NCBI GenBank assembly: GCA_041586615.1
Contig: JBFGZS010000006.1
Span: forward strand, 26,600 to 90,599
DNA length: 64,000 nt
Direction of reading: 5' to 3'
DNA from: Motiliproteus sp041586615
Lineage (GTDB): Bacteria > Pseudomonadota > Gammaproteobacteria > Pseudomonadales > Balneatricaceae
Shown: in pieces, positions 1-8,804 of the stretch
Layout: each line of letters begins with the position of its first letter
How positions within the stretch are numbered: the stretch's first letter is position 1
The notes under the pieces: model-generated
Told to the model about the DNA's origin: nothing
Seen by the model: only the letters and a program-made list of their open reading frames with translations
Database searches by the model: none
Program-made: the position numbers and the translations under genes

Positions 1-85
1 CAAGAACGGGTTACGCTGTTTCAGGATGAAGGGAAATAATAATACGGCGGGTTAATAAGCAAAAAAGCTCTGTATGAGTTAACCG

Positions 86-466
86 TTGAAGGGGCCTCGG
101 GGCGGTTTGACTGCTGTATCTACAGAGCGGCCACGATGCCTTCGTGCAGGGGGAAAAGGCAAGACCTGGTACCATTCACTTGGGTTGGGTTTTGCCGCCA
201 ATTTCGGTAAAGTGGGCGGTTTTATCGGCAGGGAAGCGTTGCTGGCGCAAAAAGCCGCGGGCCCGCTGGAGAAACGCGTTGTTGCGTTTCTGTTCGAGAA
301 CCCCGAGCCCCCGTGTTACCACGAAGAGCCGATCTGGACCGACGGCAAGATCGTCGGGCGCACCACGGCCGGCATGCTGGGTCACACCCTGGGGGCAACC
401 GTTGCCTGCGGCAAGTCCAAAAATGACACAAAAATACCGGAGAATTTTGAATGCCTACTCTGCTGA
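86..466 (+). pseudogene. C-terminal remnant of a GcvT/dimethylglycine dehydrogenase-type protein
   Basis: Residues about 31-110 of this frame read like the C-terminal barrel of aminomethyltransferase domains as found in dimethylglycine/sarcosine dehydrogenases: LGLGFAANF, GFIGREALLAQK, a PEPPCYHEEPI strand and GRTTAGMLGHTLGATVACG. The domain stops abruptly there; the family would continue with a glycine-tyrosine-valine strand, but the frame runs into unrelated residues and ends inside the folD start. Nothing upstream within the window resembles the rest of the protein, and the first 30 residues do not match the family. I read it as a decayed fragment. Its link with folD makes sense because such enzymes pass one-carbon units to tetrahydrofolate. 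Confidence 0.6.
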
Positions 467-1311
467 TGGACGGTGTGGCCCTGGCCAACAGCCGTGAAGC
501 GATGCTTAAACAAGCCGTTGAATCACTGATCCAGAAAGGTGCCAAACGACCTATCCTGGCCACACTGCTGGTGGGTGATGATCCGTCATCGGCAACCTAT
601 GTGCAGATGAAAATCAATGCTTGTGCACGCGTCGGTATGGGGTCGCGCAAGATTGAGATGCCCGCCTCTACCACCACCGAAGAACTGCTTGCCCAGATCG
701 ATCAACTCAATCGCGATCCTGAAGTGAGTGGTATCTTGTTGCAACACCCGGTCCCGGATCAGATCGACGAGCGCGCCTGCTTTGACGCGATTAAACTCCA
801 GAAAGACGTCGACGGAGTGACCACCCGCGGGTTCGGGCGCATGGTGATGGAGGAGCCCGCCTACGGGTCGGCGACCCCTGCCGGTATCATGACCTTGTTA
901 CGTCATTACGATATTGAAATTGAAGGCAAGCATGCGGTGGTGGTTGGCCGCAGCCCGATCCTGGGAAAGCCGATGGCGGCCATGCTGCTCAATGCCAACG
1001 CCACGGTCACGATCTGTCACTCCAGAACCCGCAACTTGGCCGAATTGGTGGGCCAGGCCGACATTCTGGTCGGTGCCGTCGGCAAGCCTGAATTGATCCG
1101 AGCGAAATGGATTCGCGATGGCACTGTCGTCGTCGATGCAGGCTACCATCCTGGAGGGATCGGTGACATCGAAAAAACAGGGCTGAAAGGAAGGGTTTCA
1201 GCAATAACCCCGGTTCCCGGCGGCGTGGGTCCGATGACCATCAACGCATTGATCAGCCAGACCCTCGCATCAGCCAAGATCGGACTGACAGCACACGAGG
1301 AGATCAAGTAG
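451..1311 (+). CDS. folD: bifunctional methylenetetrahydrofolate dehydrogenase/cyclohydrolase (FolD)
   Basis: Cytosolic one-carbon enzyme interconverting 5,10-methylene-THF and 10-formyl-THF with NADP. The 286-residue length is normal. Visible motifs are Y50-x3-K54 (catalytic lysine), Q98 and D121 in KDVDG, the dinucleotide-binding VVGRSPILGKPMAAMLL (about 164-180), and the closing TPVPGGVGPMTINAL. The sequence departs from housekeeping FolD: GILLQHPVP replaces the usual QLPLP loop, VDGVTTRGFGRMVMEE replaces VDGFHPxNxG, and VVDAGYHPGG replaces VIDVGINR. A CGGAGA ribosome site precedes the start by about 8 bases. The aminomethyltransferase remnant just upstream suggests this copy once served methyl-group catabolism (inference). 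Confidence 0.93.
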   Translation: MPTLLMDGVALANSREAMLKQAVESLIQKGAKRPILATLLVGDDPSSATYVQMKINACARVGMGSRKIEMPASTTTEELLAQIDQLNRDPEVSGILLQHPVPDQIDERACFDAIKLQKDVDGVTTRGFGRMVMEEPAYGSATPAGIMTLLRHYDIEIEGKHAVVVGRSPILGKPMAAMLLNANATVTICHSRTRNLAELVGQADILVGAVGKPELIRAKWIRDGTVVVDAGYHPGGIGDIEKTGLKGRVSAITPVPGGVGPMTINALISQTLASAKIGLTAHEEIK

Positions 1312-1460
1312 GAGACGGAATGACTCCGGGAAGCACGGTACCAGGTCTTACGTTTTGCTTACCCCGCTGCTTAGTGGAGTGGGGAAGCGAAGAACGGTAC
1401 TAGGTCTTGCGTTTTCCGGTCAACTCCTGTCGGACTCCCCGCTTCAAGTCCGGCTCAGGG

Positions 1461-1510
1461 CTTTCTAGTTCAAGTCCGCTCAAGGCTTTCTAGTTCAAGT
1501 CCGCTCAAGG
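1461..1510. repeat. tandem 25-bp repeat, two copies plus a degenerate third
   Basis: The 25-base unit beginning CTTTCTAGTTCAAGTCCGC occurs perfectly at 1461-1485 and 1486-1510, with a degraded partial copy just before at 1442-1460. Upstream, 1333-1360 and 1388-1415 carry another imperfect direct repeat containing ACGGTACYAGGTCTTRCGTTTT. The 242-base space between folD and pntB thus consists mostly of small repeats; I see no gene in it. Confidence 0.8.
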
Positions 1511-1553
1511 CTGTTTATCTTAAACCGCGTTAAGCGGTCGACCTCAAGACCCG

Positions 1554-2954
1554 CTAACTCAAGAACTTCAGCACCGCATCGACGCTGTCTTTGGCATCAC
1601 CAAAGAGCATGCGGGTGTTGTCTTTATAGAACAGCGGGTTATCGACGCCGGCATAACCGGTACTCATGCCCCGCTTCAGCACGATGGTGGTGCCGCCATT
1701 CCAGGGCTCCAGTACCGGCATTCCGGCGATGGGGCTGTCTGGCACCTCTTGCGCTGCCGGGTTGACGATGTCGTTGGCCCCGATCACGATGGATACATCC
1801 ACCTTCGGAAAGTCGGCGTTGATCTCATCCATCTCGAAGACAATGTCATAGGGCACCTTGGCTTCGGCCAGCAGGACGTTCATATGACCCGGCATGCGAC
1901 CCGCGACCGGGTGGATACCAAAACGCACATTGATACCTTTGGCGCGCAGCTTCTTGGTGATTTCGTACACGGTGTGCTGCGCCTGCGCGACGGCCATGCC
2001 GTAGCCGGGCAGAATCATCACGTCCTTGGCGGTCTCGAGCAGGTGCGCGGTCTCTTCGGCTTCAATCGGTTTAATATCGCCGACATCCCCCTGTGCAGCG
2101 GCCTCCCCCGTGCCCTTGGGCTTATTGCCAAAGCCACCAAGAATCACGTTGATAAACTTGCGGTTCATCGCCTTGCACATGATGTAGCTGAGAATCGCAC
2201 CACTGCTACCCACCAACGCACCGACCACGATCAGCAGGTCGTTACCGAGCATGAAGCCCATGGCCGCGGCTGCCCAACCCGAATAGCTGTTGAGCATCGA
2301 CACTACCACCGGCATGTCCGCCCCGCCGATCGCCACCACCATGTGCACACCGAAGACCAGCGCGATAATCGTCATCAGCACTAACGGTACCAGACCACCG
2401 CCAGCGGCAGACTGCTCGACATACAGCACCGCTAACAGGATCGAGGCCACCAGCAGGGCGAGGTTAAACAGATGGCGTCCGGGCAGTTGCAACGGTTTAC
2501 CACTGATCTTGGCACTCAGTTTCAGGTAGGCGGCGACCGATCCGGAAAACGTCACCGCGCCGATCAGGATACCCAGATAGGTTTCTACATCATGAATGGT
2601 CTTTTCCACTCCGCTGATAGCACTGCTGTGCTCCAACGCATTGGCATAGCCGACGAATACGGCCGCCAGACCCACCATGCTATGCAGGATGGCAACCAGC
2701 TCCGGCATGTGCGTCATCTCGACCCGCTTAGCCAGAATCCAGCCGATGGCGCCACCGGACAGCATACCGAGAATCAGAAAAAACTGATTGTCGTTGACCA
2801 GGCCAACAATGGTTACCAGCAGCGCCAGACCCATGCCCAGCATGCCGTATAGGTTGCCACGCCGGGCACTCTCCTGATGACTCAGGCCATTCAACGCCAA
2901 AATAAACAGCGCACTGGCGCCGATATATGCCGCAGTTATTACTCCAGGACTCAT
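1554..2954 (-). CDS. pntB: NAD(P) transhydrogenase subunit beta (PntB)
   Basis: Membrane subunit of the proton-translocating transhydrogenase that uses the proton gradient to reduce NADP with NADH. At 466 residues it matches the E. coli-type beta subunit. The first about 265 residues are hydrophobic with many transmembrane helices; the C-terminal NADP-binding domain III is recognisable by DVMILPGYGMAVAQAQ, GIHPVAGRMPGHMNVLLAEA and the IVIGANDIVNPAA segment. It begins 11 bases after pntA ends, with a GAGG ribosome site, so the two are one operon. NADPH from this enzyme would support glutathione and biosynthetic reduction. Confidence 0.97.
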   Translation of the reverse strand: MSPGVITAAYIGASALFILALNGLSHQESARRGNLYGMLGMGLALLVTIVGLVNDNQFFLILGMLSGGAIGWILAKRVEMTHMPELVAILHSMVGLAAVFVGYANALEHSSAISGVEKTIHDVETYLGILIGAVTFSGSVAAYLKLSAKISGKPLQLPGRHLFNLALLVASILLAVLYVEQSAAGGGLVPLVLMTIIALVFGVHMVVAIGGADMPVVVSMLNSYSGWAAAAMGFMLGNDLLIVVGALVGSSGAILSYIMCKAMNRKFINVILGGFGNKPKGTGEAAAQGDVGDIKPIEAEETAHLLETAKDVMILPGYGMAVAQAQHTVYEITKKLRAKGINVRFGIHPVAGRMPGHMNVLLAEAKVPYDIVFEMDEINADFPKVDVSIVIGANDIVNPAAQEVPDSPIAGMPVLEPWNGGTTIVLKRGMSTGYAGVDNPLFYKDNTRMLFGDAKDSVDAVLKFLS

Positions 2955-2965
2955 GGTATTCGCCT

Positions 2966-4528
2966 CTATTTACTGAACATCCGCAGCATGCGCTGGGTGA
3001 CAGCAAAGCCGCCAACAATGTTGATACTGGTGATAAACACCGCCAGGGTCGCTAATGCCACCACCAGGGGGTTCGAACTGGATATCTGGATCAAGGCACC
3101 GATCACAATGATGCTGCTGATCGCGTTGGTGACACTCATCAGGGGGGTATGCAGCGAGTGCGAGACACCCCAGATCACCATATAACCGATAAAGCAGGAC
3201 AGCACGAACACGGTCAGATGGCCGATAAACGCGGGCGGGGCAACGCTACCCAGGCCATACAAGCCCAGGCCGCAGAGCAGCAGCGGGATCAGAAACGCCA
3301 ACGGATGCGCCGGTTTGACTGCGGCGGCTTCCATCGCCGCCTTCGCTTTGATACCGACATCTTCCTTGGGTGCCAGGGAGATACGCGGTGCCGGTGGCGG
3401 CCAGGTGATCTCGCCGCTTTTGACCACGGTCGCGCCACGGATCACCTCATCGTCCATGTTGACCACAATCTCGCCATCTTTTCCCGGGCACAGATCGGTG
3501 AGCAGATGACGTAGATTGGTCGCGTACAACTGGCTGGCCTGAGCCGCCAGGCGGCTAGGCAGATTGGTGTAGCCGACCAGCGTGACACCGTGCTTAACCA
3601 CGACCTTATTGGCTTCGGTCAGTTTACAGTTGCCCCCCGCTTCCGCCGCCAGATCGACGATCACACTGCCCGGCTTCATGTTGGCCACCATGCGCTCGGT
3701 GATCAGCTCGGGGGCGGGTTTACCCGGTATCAGTGCCGTGGTGATAATGATATCCACCTCGGCGGCCTGGGAGGCAAAGAGGTCCATTTCTGCCTTGATA
3801 AACTCGGGACTCATGGTCTTGGCATAGCCGCCTTCGCCAGACCCGTCTTCATCCTCAAAGTTGAGCATCAGGAACTCGGCGTCCATGCTCTCAACCTGCT
3901 CTTTAACCTCGGGACGGGTATCGAAGGCACGTACAATGGCGCCCATACTCTTCGCCGCACCGATGGCCGCCAAACCTGCGACACCTGCGCCGATAACCAG
4001 CACCTTGGCCGGTGGAATCTTACCGGCCGCGGTAATCTGCCCGGTAAAAAACCGCCCGAAATATTGCGCGGCTTCGATCACTGCCCGGTAGCCGGCGATA
4101 TTGGCCATGGAGCTGAGCGCATCCATTTTCTGCGCCCTGGAGATGCGTGGAACACTGTCCATAGACAGCGCGGTAACGCCCCGCGCCGCCAGCTCCTTCA
4201 ACATCTCAGGGTTTTGCGCCGGGTAGAGAAAACTGATCAGGGTCTGCCCCTTACCCAGCAACTCGATACCGTAAAACCCCAGCTCTGGGTGCTGCTTGGG
4301 CGGGCGGACTTTGACGATGATATCGGAAGAGGTCCATAGCTCTTTGGGATCGTCGACAATCTCCACACCCGCCTCGCGATAAAGCGCATCGCTGAAATTG
4401 GCGGCTTTGCCCGCGTTGGACTCAATGGCAAGACTAAAGCCCAGCTTCTTTAACTGGGTCGCCACTTCCGGGGTCAACGCAACGCGCTTCTCTCCCTCTT
4501 CTATTTCCCTTGGGACGCCAATTCGCAT
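2966..4528 (-). CDS. pntA: NAD(P) transhydrogenase subunit alpha (PntA)
   Basis: Alpha subunit with the soluble NAD(H)-binding domain I and four C-terminal transmembrane helices, 520 residues. I chose the ATG at 4528 because AAGGAGA lies 6 bases before it and the protein then opens with MRIGVPREIEEGEKRVALTP, the family's first strand; an in-frame extension to 4927 would translate repeat R1 and is not credible. Domain I shows the SRAQKMDALSSMANIAGYRA loop (about 130-150) and the Rossmann motif VLVIGAGVAGLAAIGAAKSMGA (about 176). The four helices lie in the last 120 residues (about 402-510). Repeat R1 lies between its start and the next gene upstream. Confidence 0.97.
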   Translation of the reverse strand: MRIGVPREIEEGEKRVALTPEVATQLKKLGFSLAIESNAGKAANFSDALYREAGVEIVDDPKELWTSSDIIVKVRPPKQHPELGFYGIELLGKGQTLISFLYPAQNPEMLKELAARGVTALSMDSVPRISRAQKMDALSSMANIAGYRAVIEAAQYFGRFFTGQITAAGKIPPAKVLVIGAGVAGLAAIGAAKSMGAIVRAFDTRPEVKEQVESMDAEFLMLNFEDEDGSGEGGYAKTMSPEFIKAEMDLFASQAAEVDIIITTALIPGKPAPELITERMVANMKPGSVIVDLAAEAGGNCKLTEANKVVVKHGVTLVGYTNLPSRLAAQASQLYATNLRHLLTDLCPGKDGEIVVNMDDEVIRGATVVKSGEITWPPPAPRISLAPKEDVGIKAKAAMEAAAVKPAHPLAFLIPLLLCGLGLYGLGSVAPPAFIGHLTVFVLSCFIGYMVIWGVSHSLHTPLMSVTNAISSIIVIGALIQISSSNPLVVALATLAVFITSINIVGGFAVTQRMLRMFSK

Positions 4529-4589
4529 CGCAGTCTCCTTGTAAGGCTTATTCGTAAGCCTGATGATGTAAGCTAAGTAATTTTTATTA

Positions 4590-4717
4590 GATCGCCTTAA
4601 TAGGCGGTTCATGAATGAATCGCCGTGGCATAAAGTCACGCGAGACAAGGACGGACAGGCGCCGGTCTTGTCGTTATCAACATACCGAATGGATCGGTAT
4701 GTTGATGCCAGGTTAAT
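4590..4717 (-). repeat. dispersed hairpin repeat, copy R1
   Basis: Copy R1 of the family described under R5, in reverse orientation, lacking the last hairpin. It contains a near-perfect 13-bp stem (ATCAACATACCGA pairing with TCGGTATGTTGAT at about 4677-4706) and the GACAAGG, CGTGGC and GGCGGTTCAT hairpins. It sits between the small OB-fold gene and pntA, in the putative pntA leader. Confidence 0.85.
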
Positions 4718-4748
4718 AATAGCACCGGCACATCGCCGCTTAGCGCAA

Positions 4749-5129
4749 TTATTCTGCAGCGTTAAGTGTCGCCTGCTCAACCAGGGTCGGGTAGAAATAG
4801 CCCATCCCAAAATCGGTATCAAGCTTGACGGTGCCCGTGGCCGTGACCCTATCGCCGACCCGGGCAGTCTGCGTGGAGGTGAAAATAACCCGGTCGGTGT
4901 CACCGGCGCCGGTGCCATCCTGTACATGGATAAAATTACGCCGCATCACACCGTTATTCACCTTGATGACATTCCCGGTAATGCTGATCTGCTTTTCACT
5001 GAGCTGCACCCGATTGGCGTGCAGGTCAGCCACACTCACCTGCTCACCAGCGGTAGCTGCAGCCGCGAATGCAGACAGCGCCAGCGTAGAAAAGGTCAGT
5101 GAAGCGAGCGACTTGGATACTATATTCAT
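4749..5129 (-). CDS. small secreted OB-fold (DNA-binding-like) protein
   Basis: 126-residue protein with a clear signal peptide (MNIVSKSLASLTFSTLALSAFAAAATAG) followed by a compact beta-rich domain with the pattern of bacterial periplasmic OB-fold proteins: ISITGNVIKVNNGVM, NFIHVQDGTG and the RVGDRVTATGTVKLDTDFGMGYFYPTLVEQA ending. Family members are often found beside cytochrome or redox genes, but their biochemical role is unclear. I start at the ATG at 5129, where the signal peptide begins; the in-frame ATG at 5165 adds a charged leader that would spoil it. The ribosome site is weak (AAAGACT). Confidence 0.75.
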   Translation of the reverse strand: MNIVSKSLASLTFSTLALSAFAAAATAGEQVSVADLHANRVQLSEKQISITGNVIKVNNGVMRRNFIHVQDGTGAGDTDRVIFTSTQTARVGDRVTATGTVKLDTDFGMGYFYPTLVEQATLNAAE

Positions 5130-5362
5130 CAGATAGTCTTTAAATGGGATGGCATGTTCGACCACATCAGGATGACGAACAAAACCTTACAGATCAAGCG
5201 TTACCATTGGCCAAATTCGCTATACGCTCTTCAGCCCCTCTACTCAAGCCCCCTCACAAGACAGGTTCAGCCTTAAGCCCACAGCAACACTTCTGAAGAA
5301 TGCGTGGGGGTGCTGCCATGCGTCAATGCGAAACCAAGGGATTGCGGGAGGACCGCCTCTAG

Positions 5363-5458
5363 CAACGTTCGGTGAGAGGTGGGTTGTCCTAAAAAACTAG
5401 ACCTGAAAATGACCCCGCAACAGCGGGGTCAAGGCACCGACGAGGGTGCACGGGAAGG
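5363..5458. repeat. two-hairpin repeat module B, copy 1
   Basis: This stretch closely resembles 25222-25347. Shared segments are CAACGTYCGGT, GAGGTGGRTTGTYCTRAAAA, CTGAAAAWGACCCCGC..GC.GGGTC, GCACCGMCGAGGGTGCAC and GAAGG. It contains two stem-loops: GACCCCGC/GCGGGGTC and GCACC/GGTGC. Both copies lie downstream of a minus-strand gene and upstream of another minus-strand gene. The rest of 5130-5544 shows no gene. Confidence 0.7.
5411..5430 (-). terminator. rho-independent-like terminator after the truncated transporter
   Basis: Perfect 8-bp GC-rich stem GACCCCGC/GCGGGGTC with a 4-base loop; on the minus strand it is followed by ATTTTC. It lies about 115 bases beyond the transporter stop codon and forms part of repeat module B. 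Confidence 0.6.
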
Positions 5459-5544
5459 TTCGTACGCGGGGGAAAGGGGTTGAGAGCCGCTGCTGGCAAG
5501 AGACGTCCTGTCCGGACGCCTCTTCATCAGTCAACGAACGCGGC

Positions 5545-6792
5545 TCAGCCCATCAACACGCCAACGCTCAGCAGTGCCATGATCATCAGGATCAGAATGG
5601 CCAGTAACGGCCCAATAAACTTGAGCCAGCGGCTATAGGAGGCCCGCCCCAGCGCCAGTCCACCCATCACGATTGCGGAGGTGGGCGTGACCAGGTTAGG
5701 CAGCCCGGATGCCGACTGAAAGGCGGTGACGACCAGCTCGCGGCCGACCCCGGCGAAATCTGCCAGCGGTGCCATGATGGGCAGGGTCATCACGGCCAGC
5801 CCTGATGAGGAGGGAACCAGCAGCGACAGCGCCGCTTCGATCCAATAGATGGCATTAACAAAGGCGATCGGTGGCAGGCCATCGATCATGCCTTTGGCCC
5901 AGAACAGCAGCGTATGGGTGATATTGCCGTTATCCATCACCACCACCAGGCCGCGGGCCAGGGTGATGATCAACGCCACACCCAGCAGGTCACGAGCACC
6001 GTCGATGAATGTAGAGGTCAGCGTCTGCTCGCCCATGCGGGCAACCAGACCCGTGACGATGGTGGCGCCGAGGAACAGTGCAGAAATTTCTGCCATCCAC
6101 CAGCCACCGACGGAAACGCCCCAGATCATGATGCCGAAACAGGCGACAAAGATGGTCAGCACCAGCTTGTGGGTACCGGTCATCATGGCCTGAGAGCTGC
6201 TGTCAAAATCCTTAAGGAAATGCTCTTCGTTGGCGGCTTTCAGATCGGCCACGAGGGAGAGCTCGGGGTTACGACGTACCCGGATAGCATAGCGCATCAC
6301 GTAAACCACACAGGCCAGCCGGCCCAGACCGAGAATGGCAAAGCGCAAGCCGATACCCTGAGTAAAGCTGATGCCGGCCGCATTGGAGGCGATGACGGTG
6401 GCGAAGGGGTTGATGGTAGAACCGAGACAGCCAACTCCGGCGCCGATCATAATCACCGCGACCCCGGTGAGCGCATCGTAACCCGCGGCGATCATGACGG
6501 GGATAATAAACGCGTAGAAGGCGATGGTCTCTTCGGCCATGCCATAGATGGTACCGCCGGCGGCGAAAAGCCCCATCAGGATGGGAATCATCAATATTTC
6601 CCGGCCGTTGAGGCGCCGGGTAGCGCCGGAGATAGCGGTATTGATCGCCCCGGTCTTATTCACCACGGCCAGGAAGCCGCCGATAATCAGGACAAACAGC
6701 GCAACGTCGATGGCCCGAGCGGTGTAGCTGACATGGTCATAAAAGTAAAAAACGCTCTCAGAGGTGCCTATAACGCAATCAACCACAAACAT
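5545..6792 (-). pseudogene. N-terminally truncated YfcC-family transporter
   Basis: From about residue 27 the 415-residue frame is a clear YfcC/DcuC-superfamily carrier: DVALFVLIIGGFLAVVNKTGAIN, NGREILMIPILMGLFAAGGTIYGMAEETIAFY, GAGVGCLGSTINPFATVIASNAAGI and the closing LVTPTSAIVMGGLALGRASYSRW. Family members are about 470-510 residues, so the first transmembrane helix and its loop (about 75 residues) are missing. The first 20-25 residues here are antisense reading of an IS1595-family transposase end (6739-6945). An in-frame TAA lies just upstream of the ATG. The gene was therefore cut by an insertion or deletion and is probably inactive, though an internally initiated product cannot be excluded. 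Confidence 0.75.
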
Positions 6793-6945
6793 CTTCCTCG
6801 CTATTTAGCGGAGTACTGCTATTGCTTCAACAGACGCTTCGAGCTGGAGAAAATGCTGCCCCAATTTTGCTTCATTGCTGCCAGAACTGCGCCGATGCCT
6901 ATTCGACGTCTAAGGCTGACTGAGGATATGAGCAATCAGGTCTCA
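6739..6945 (+). mobile_element. 3' remnant of an IS1595-family (ISXO2-like) transposase
   Basis: On the plus strand this segment encodes VKNALRGAYNAINHKHLPR, then YLAEYCYCFNRRFEL and AARTAPMPIRRLRLTED, which is the C-terminal signature of IS1595-family transposases (the HLxRYLxEFxYRFNRR motif, then the RTxPMPYRxLK tail). The usual stop after this tail is lost and no N-terminal or catalytic part remains, so it is a dead end-fragment. It lies between the truncated YfcC gene and the TPR gene, and its left edge at about 6725-6740 is the break in the transporter. Confidence 0.75.
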
Positions 6946-6952
6946 CCATGCC

Positions 6953-8158
6953 TCAGTTCACTGTCATCAACAGGCTATCCGGGCTGATCTGATCCAGATA
7001 ACGCACCCAGCCATCAACTATCGCTTTTAGTTGTTTGTCTCTGGCAGCAACCGCAAGAGAACGACGAGCCTGTTTGTAATGTTTGAGCTTAATGTGGGTA
7101 ATACCCAGCAGCAGTTGCAACCGAGCCTGCATTCCCTGATTATACTTCAGGGCTTTTAGCAGCGAGCCCTGAGCTGCTTGCCAGTCCTGCAGCTGAATTT
7201 GCATATGGGCCATCTGGCTCAGTGTATCTGTGCTTGGCGCGATCCGATTAAGTTTAGCTAGTATATTCAGTGCCAGTTTACGCTCACGCGCCTGTATCCA
7301 GCAGCGACTCAACAAAGCCAGGTTTTTCTTGTTAGTATCCAGTACACCTTTGTCCAGCCCCTGCTGTACTACCTGACCGGCAAAGTATGGGATATTTGCC
7401 TGCAGCATCATCTGTGCCAACAAACGATAATCATCTGCCTTGCGTAACAGCCCGCGTTCGAAACCCATTCGCTGATCAGCCAGCGCTGATTCATGGTCCT
7501 TGATCTGCATCTGCAGGGAAACCAGCTGGCGCCAATGTCCTGATTTGTCAGCATAATGGCTGATCATCCGTTTTTGCTCGCGAATAGCGGCCTGCCACTG
7601 CTTAAGCCGGATATGTGCAACCACTTTCAGCTGATACCAGTTCTCCGGTGCGACCTGGCGACTACTAATAGCAGCACTGATCGGCTTAACCACCTTCGAC
7701 CACTTATCCAACTGACTGAAAGCCTGGGCCAGTAGCAGTTGATCATCGCCTTTAACCTTATCCGGCGCTTCCTGCATCCAGTGTTCGAGATGAGCGATGC
7801 AGGTCTGCCAATTCTCTGCCATGCAGTTGAGCTGTGCCAGCGTGTGGGCCAGGTTGATCTGCTGGTCTTCGGGCAGGGCCTTCAACTCATAGGCATCACG
7901 CAGATGAAGCAACGCTTTAGCATAACGTTCACGCAGCAACTCCACCTGCCCCAGGCTATGAGAGACGAGCGCCCGGGCGTAGTCACTGCCGACCTGCTTT
8001 TTCGCCTGCAGCAAATATTTTTGAGCCTCTGCATACTGTTCGGCCTCAATCAGCTTAGAAGCCTGCATCAGCAACTGATACTCCAGCTGTGAAAGCTGGG
8101 CTGCGGCGTTGGCGATCAGTGGCAGCAGCACGAGTACGGCAATTACAAGATAACGCAT
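6953..8158 (-). CDS. TPR-repeat protein of the TonB2-type cluster
   Basis: 401-residue protein: signal peptide MRYLVIAVLVLLPLIANA, then helical repeats of TPR character (EAEQYAEAQKYLLQAKKQV, AKALLHLRDAYELKALP, DWQAAQGSLLKALKYNQG, HYKQARRSLAVAARDKQL). It is probably periplasmic. The ATG at 8158 lies one base before the tonB stop, so translation is coupled; the longer in-frame start would overlap tonB. A TPR gene closes the same six-gene order in the Vibrio TonB2 locus. Its biochemical role is not established; a scaffold for the energy-transduction complex is plausible. Confidence 0.85.
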   Translation of the reverse strand: MRYLVIAVLVLLPLIANAAAQLSQLEYQLLMQASKLIEAEQYAEAQKYLLQAKKQVGSDYARALVSHSLGQVELLRERYAKALLHLRDAYELKALPEDQQINLAHTLAQLNCMAENWQTCIAHLEHWMQEAPDKVKGDDQLLLAQAFSQLDKWSKVVKPISAAISSRQVAPENWYQLKVVAHIRLKQWQAAIREQKRMISHYADKSGHWRQLVSLQMQIKDHESALADQRMGFERGLLRKADDYRLLAQMMLQANIPYFAGQVVQQGLDKGVLDTNKKNLALLSRCWIQARERKLALNILAKLNRIAPSTDTLSQMAHMQIQLQDWQAAQGSLLKALKYNQGMQARLQLLLGITHIKLKHYKQARRSLAVAARDKQLKAIVDGWVRYLDQISPDSLLMTVN

Positions 8159-8159
8159 C

Positions 8160-8804
8160 CTACTTCTCCAGCTGAAATTCCAGTTCCTGACGTGCTTTAA
8201 ATGGCACCGGCTGCCCATTCTCCACGCGGGTCTTGAATCGCCAACGCTGAATCGCGCGTAGAACCGCCTTGTCGAACACACCCGGCGGAGTCGATTTCAC
8301 TACGACAACGGAGCCGGGCTTTATCGAACCAACTTCTGTAATAGTGAATTCCACCACCACGCGCCCCTGCTGACGACGCCGCAACGCGCGCTGTGGGTAA
8401 CGCGGTGGGACCTGACTCAGCACCGTGGGATTGGTATCCATGGTCATAGAGGGTGTGGTCATAGCCAGATCGTGTAGCGTTGGCGACAGGCTCACCTGCA
8501 TGTCCATATTGATGTCCGGTACGTTAAGGCTTGGCAGACTGGAGTTAACCGCTGCAGCATTCTGCGGCTGAATCTGCGGAATTTCAGGCTGTTGCTGCTC
8601 GACGATGTCTTCCGGTTCCGGCGGTAGCTGGCGCTTACGCAATTCAACATCCGACTCCTGCCGTACCATCAGAAAGTCCAGGCCAGGATTCAGTTGTTTC
8701 TCCGGGACCAGCCGATCATCCATGCTGGTAATCAGCGCCAATAAGTAAAACAGTAACAGCGACAGGCATAGCGCCAGCGGCGCAGAAATCAGCAGCCGTA
8801 CCAT
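8160..8804 (-). CDS. tonB: TonB-family energy transducer (TonB2 type)
   Basis: 214 residues: one N-terminal membrane anchor (LISAPLALCLSLLLFYLLALI), a Pro/Gln-rich periplasmic spacer (about 55-90), and the C-terminal TonB domain with VPPRYPQRALRRRQQGRVVVEF and KAVLRAIQRWRFK. It transmits proton-motive force from ExbB-ExbD to outer-membrane receptors. It is short with a modest proline region, like the Vibrio TonB2 rather than E. coli TonB. The start overlaps the exbD stop by one base. The two receptors at 17624 and 20497 are likely clients. Confidence 0.93.
   Translation of the reverse strand: MVRLLISAPLALCLSLLLFYLLALITSMDDRLVPEKQLNPGLDFLMVRQESDVELRKRQLPPEPEDIVEQQQPEIPQIQPQNAAAVNSSLPSLNVPDINMDMQVSLSPTLHDLAMTTPSMTMDTNPTVLSQVPPRYPQRALRRRQQGRVVVEFTITEVGSIKPGSVVVVKSTPPGVFDKAVLRAIQRWRFKTRVENGQPVPFKARQELEFQLEK

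Noticed and set aside
1442..1510. Possible CRISPR array (short direct repeats after folD)
   Set aside because: The 25-bp copies are directly adjacent without spacers and there are no cas genes; it is a plain tandem repeat.
3590..4339. 249-codon plus-strand frame opposite pntA
   Set aside because: Antisense to a well-conserved gene, His/Gly/Arg-rich composition, no ribosome site.
2966..4927. PntA extended to 653 residues
   Set aside because: The extra 133 residues are translated from repeat R1 and lack a ribosome site; the family start with AAGGAGA is at 4528.
5914..6987. Long plus-strand open frame of 357 codons
   Set aside because: Up to about 6738 it is antisense to the YfcC-type carrier and low in protein character; only its end, the IS1595 transposase remnant, is real.
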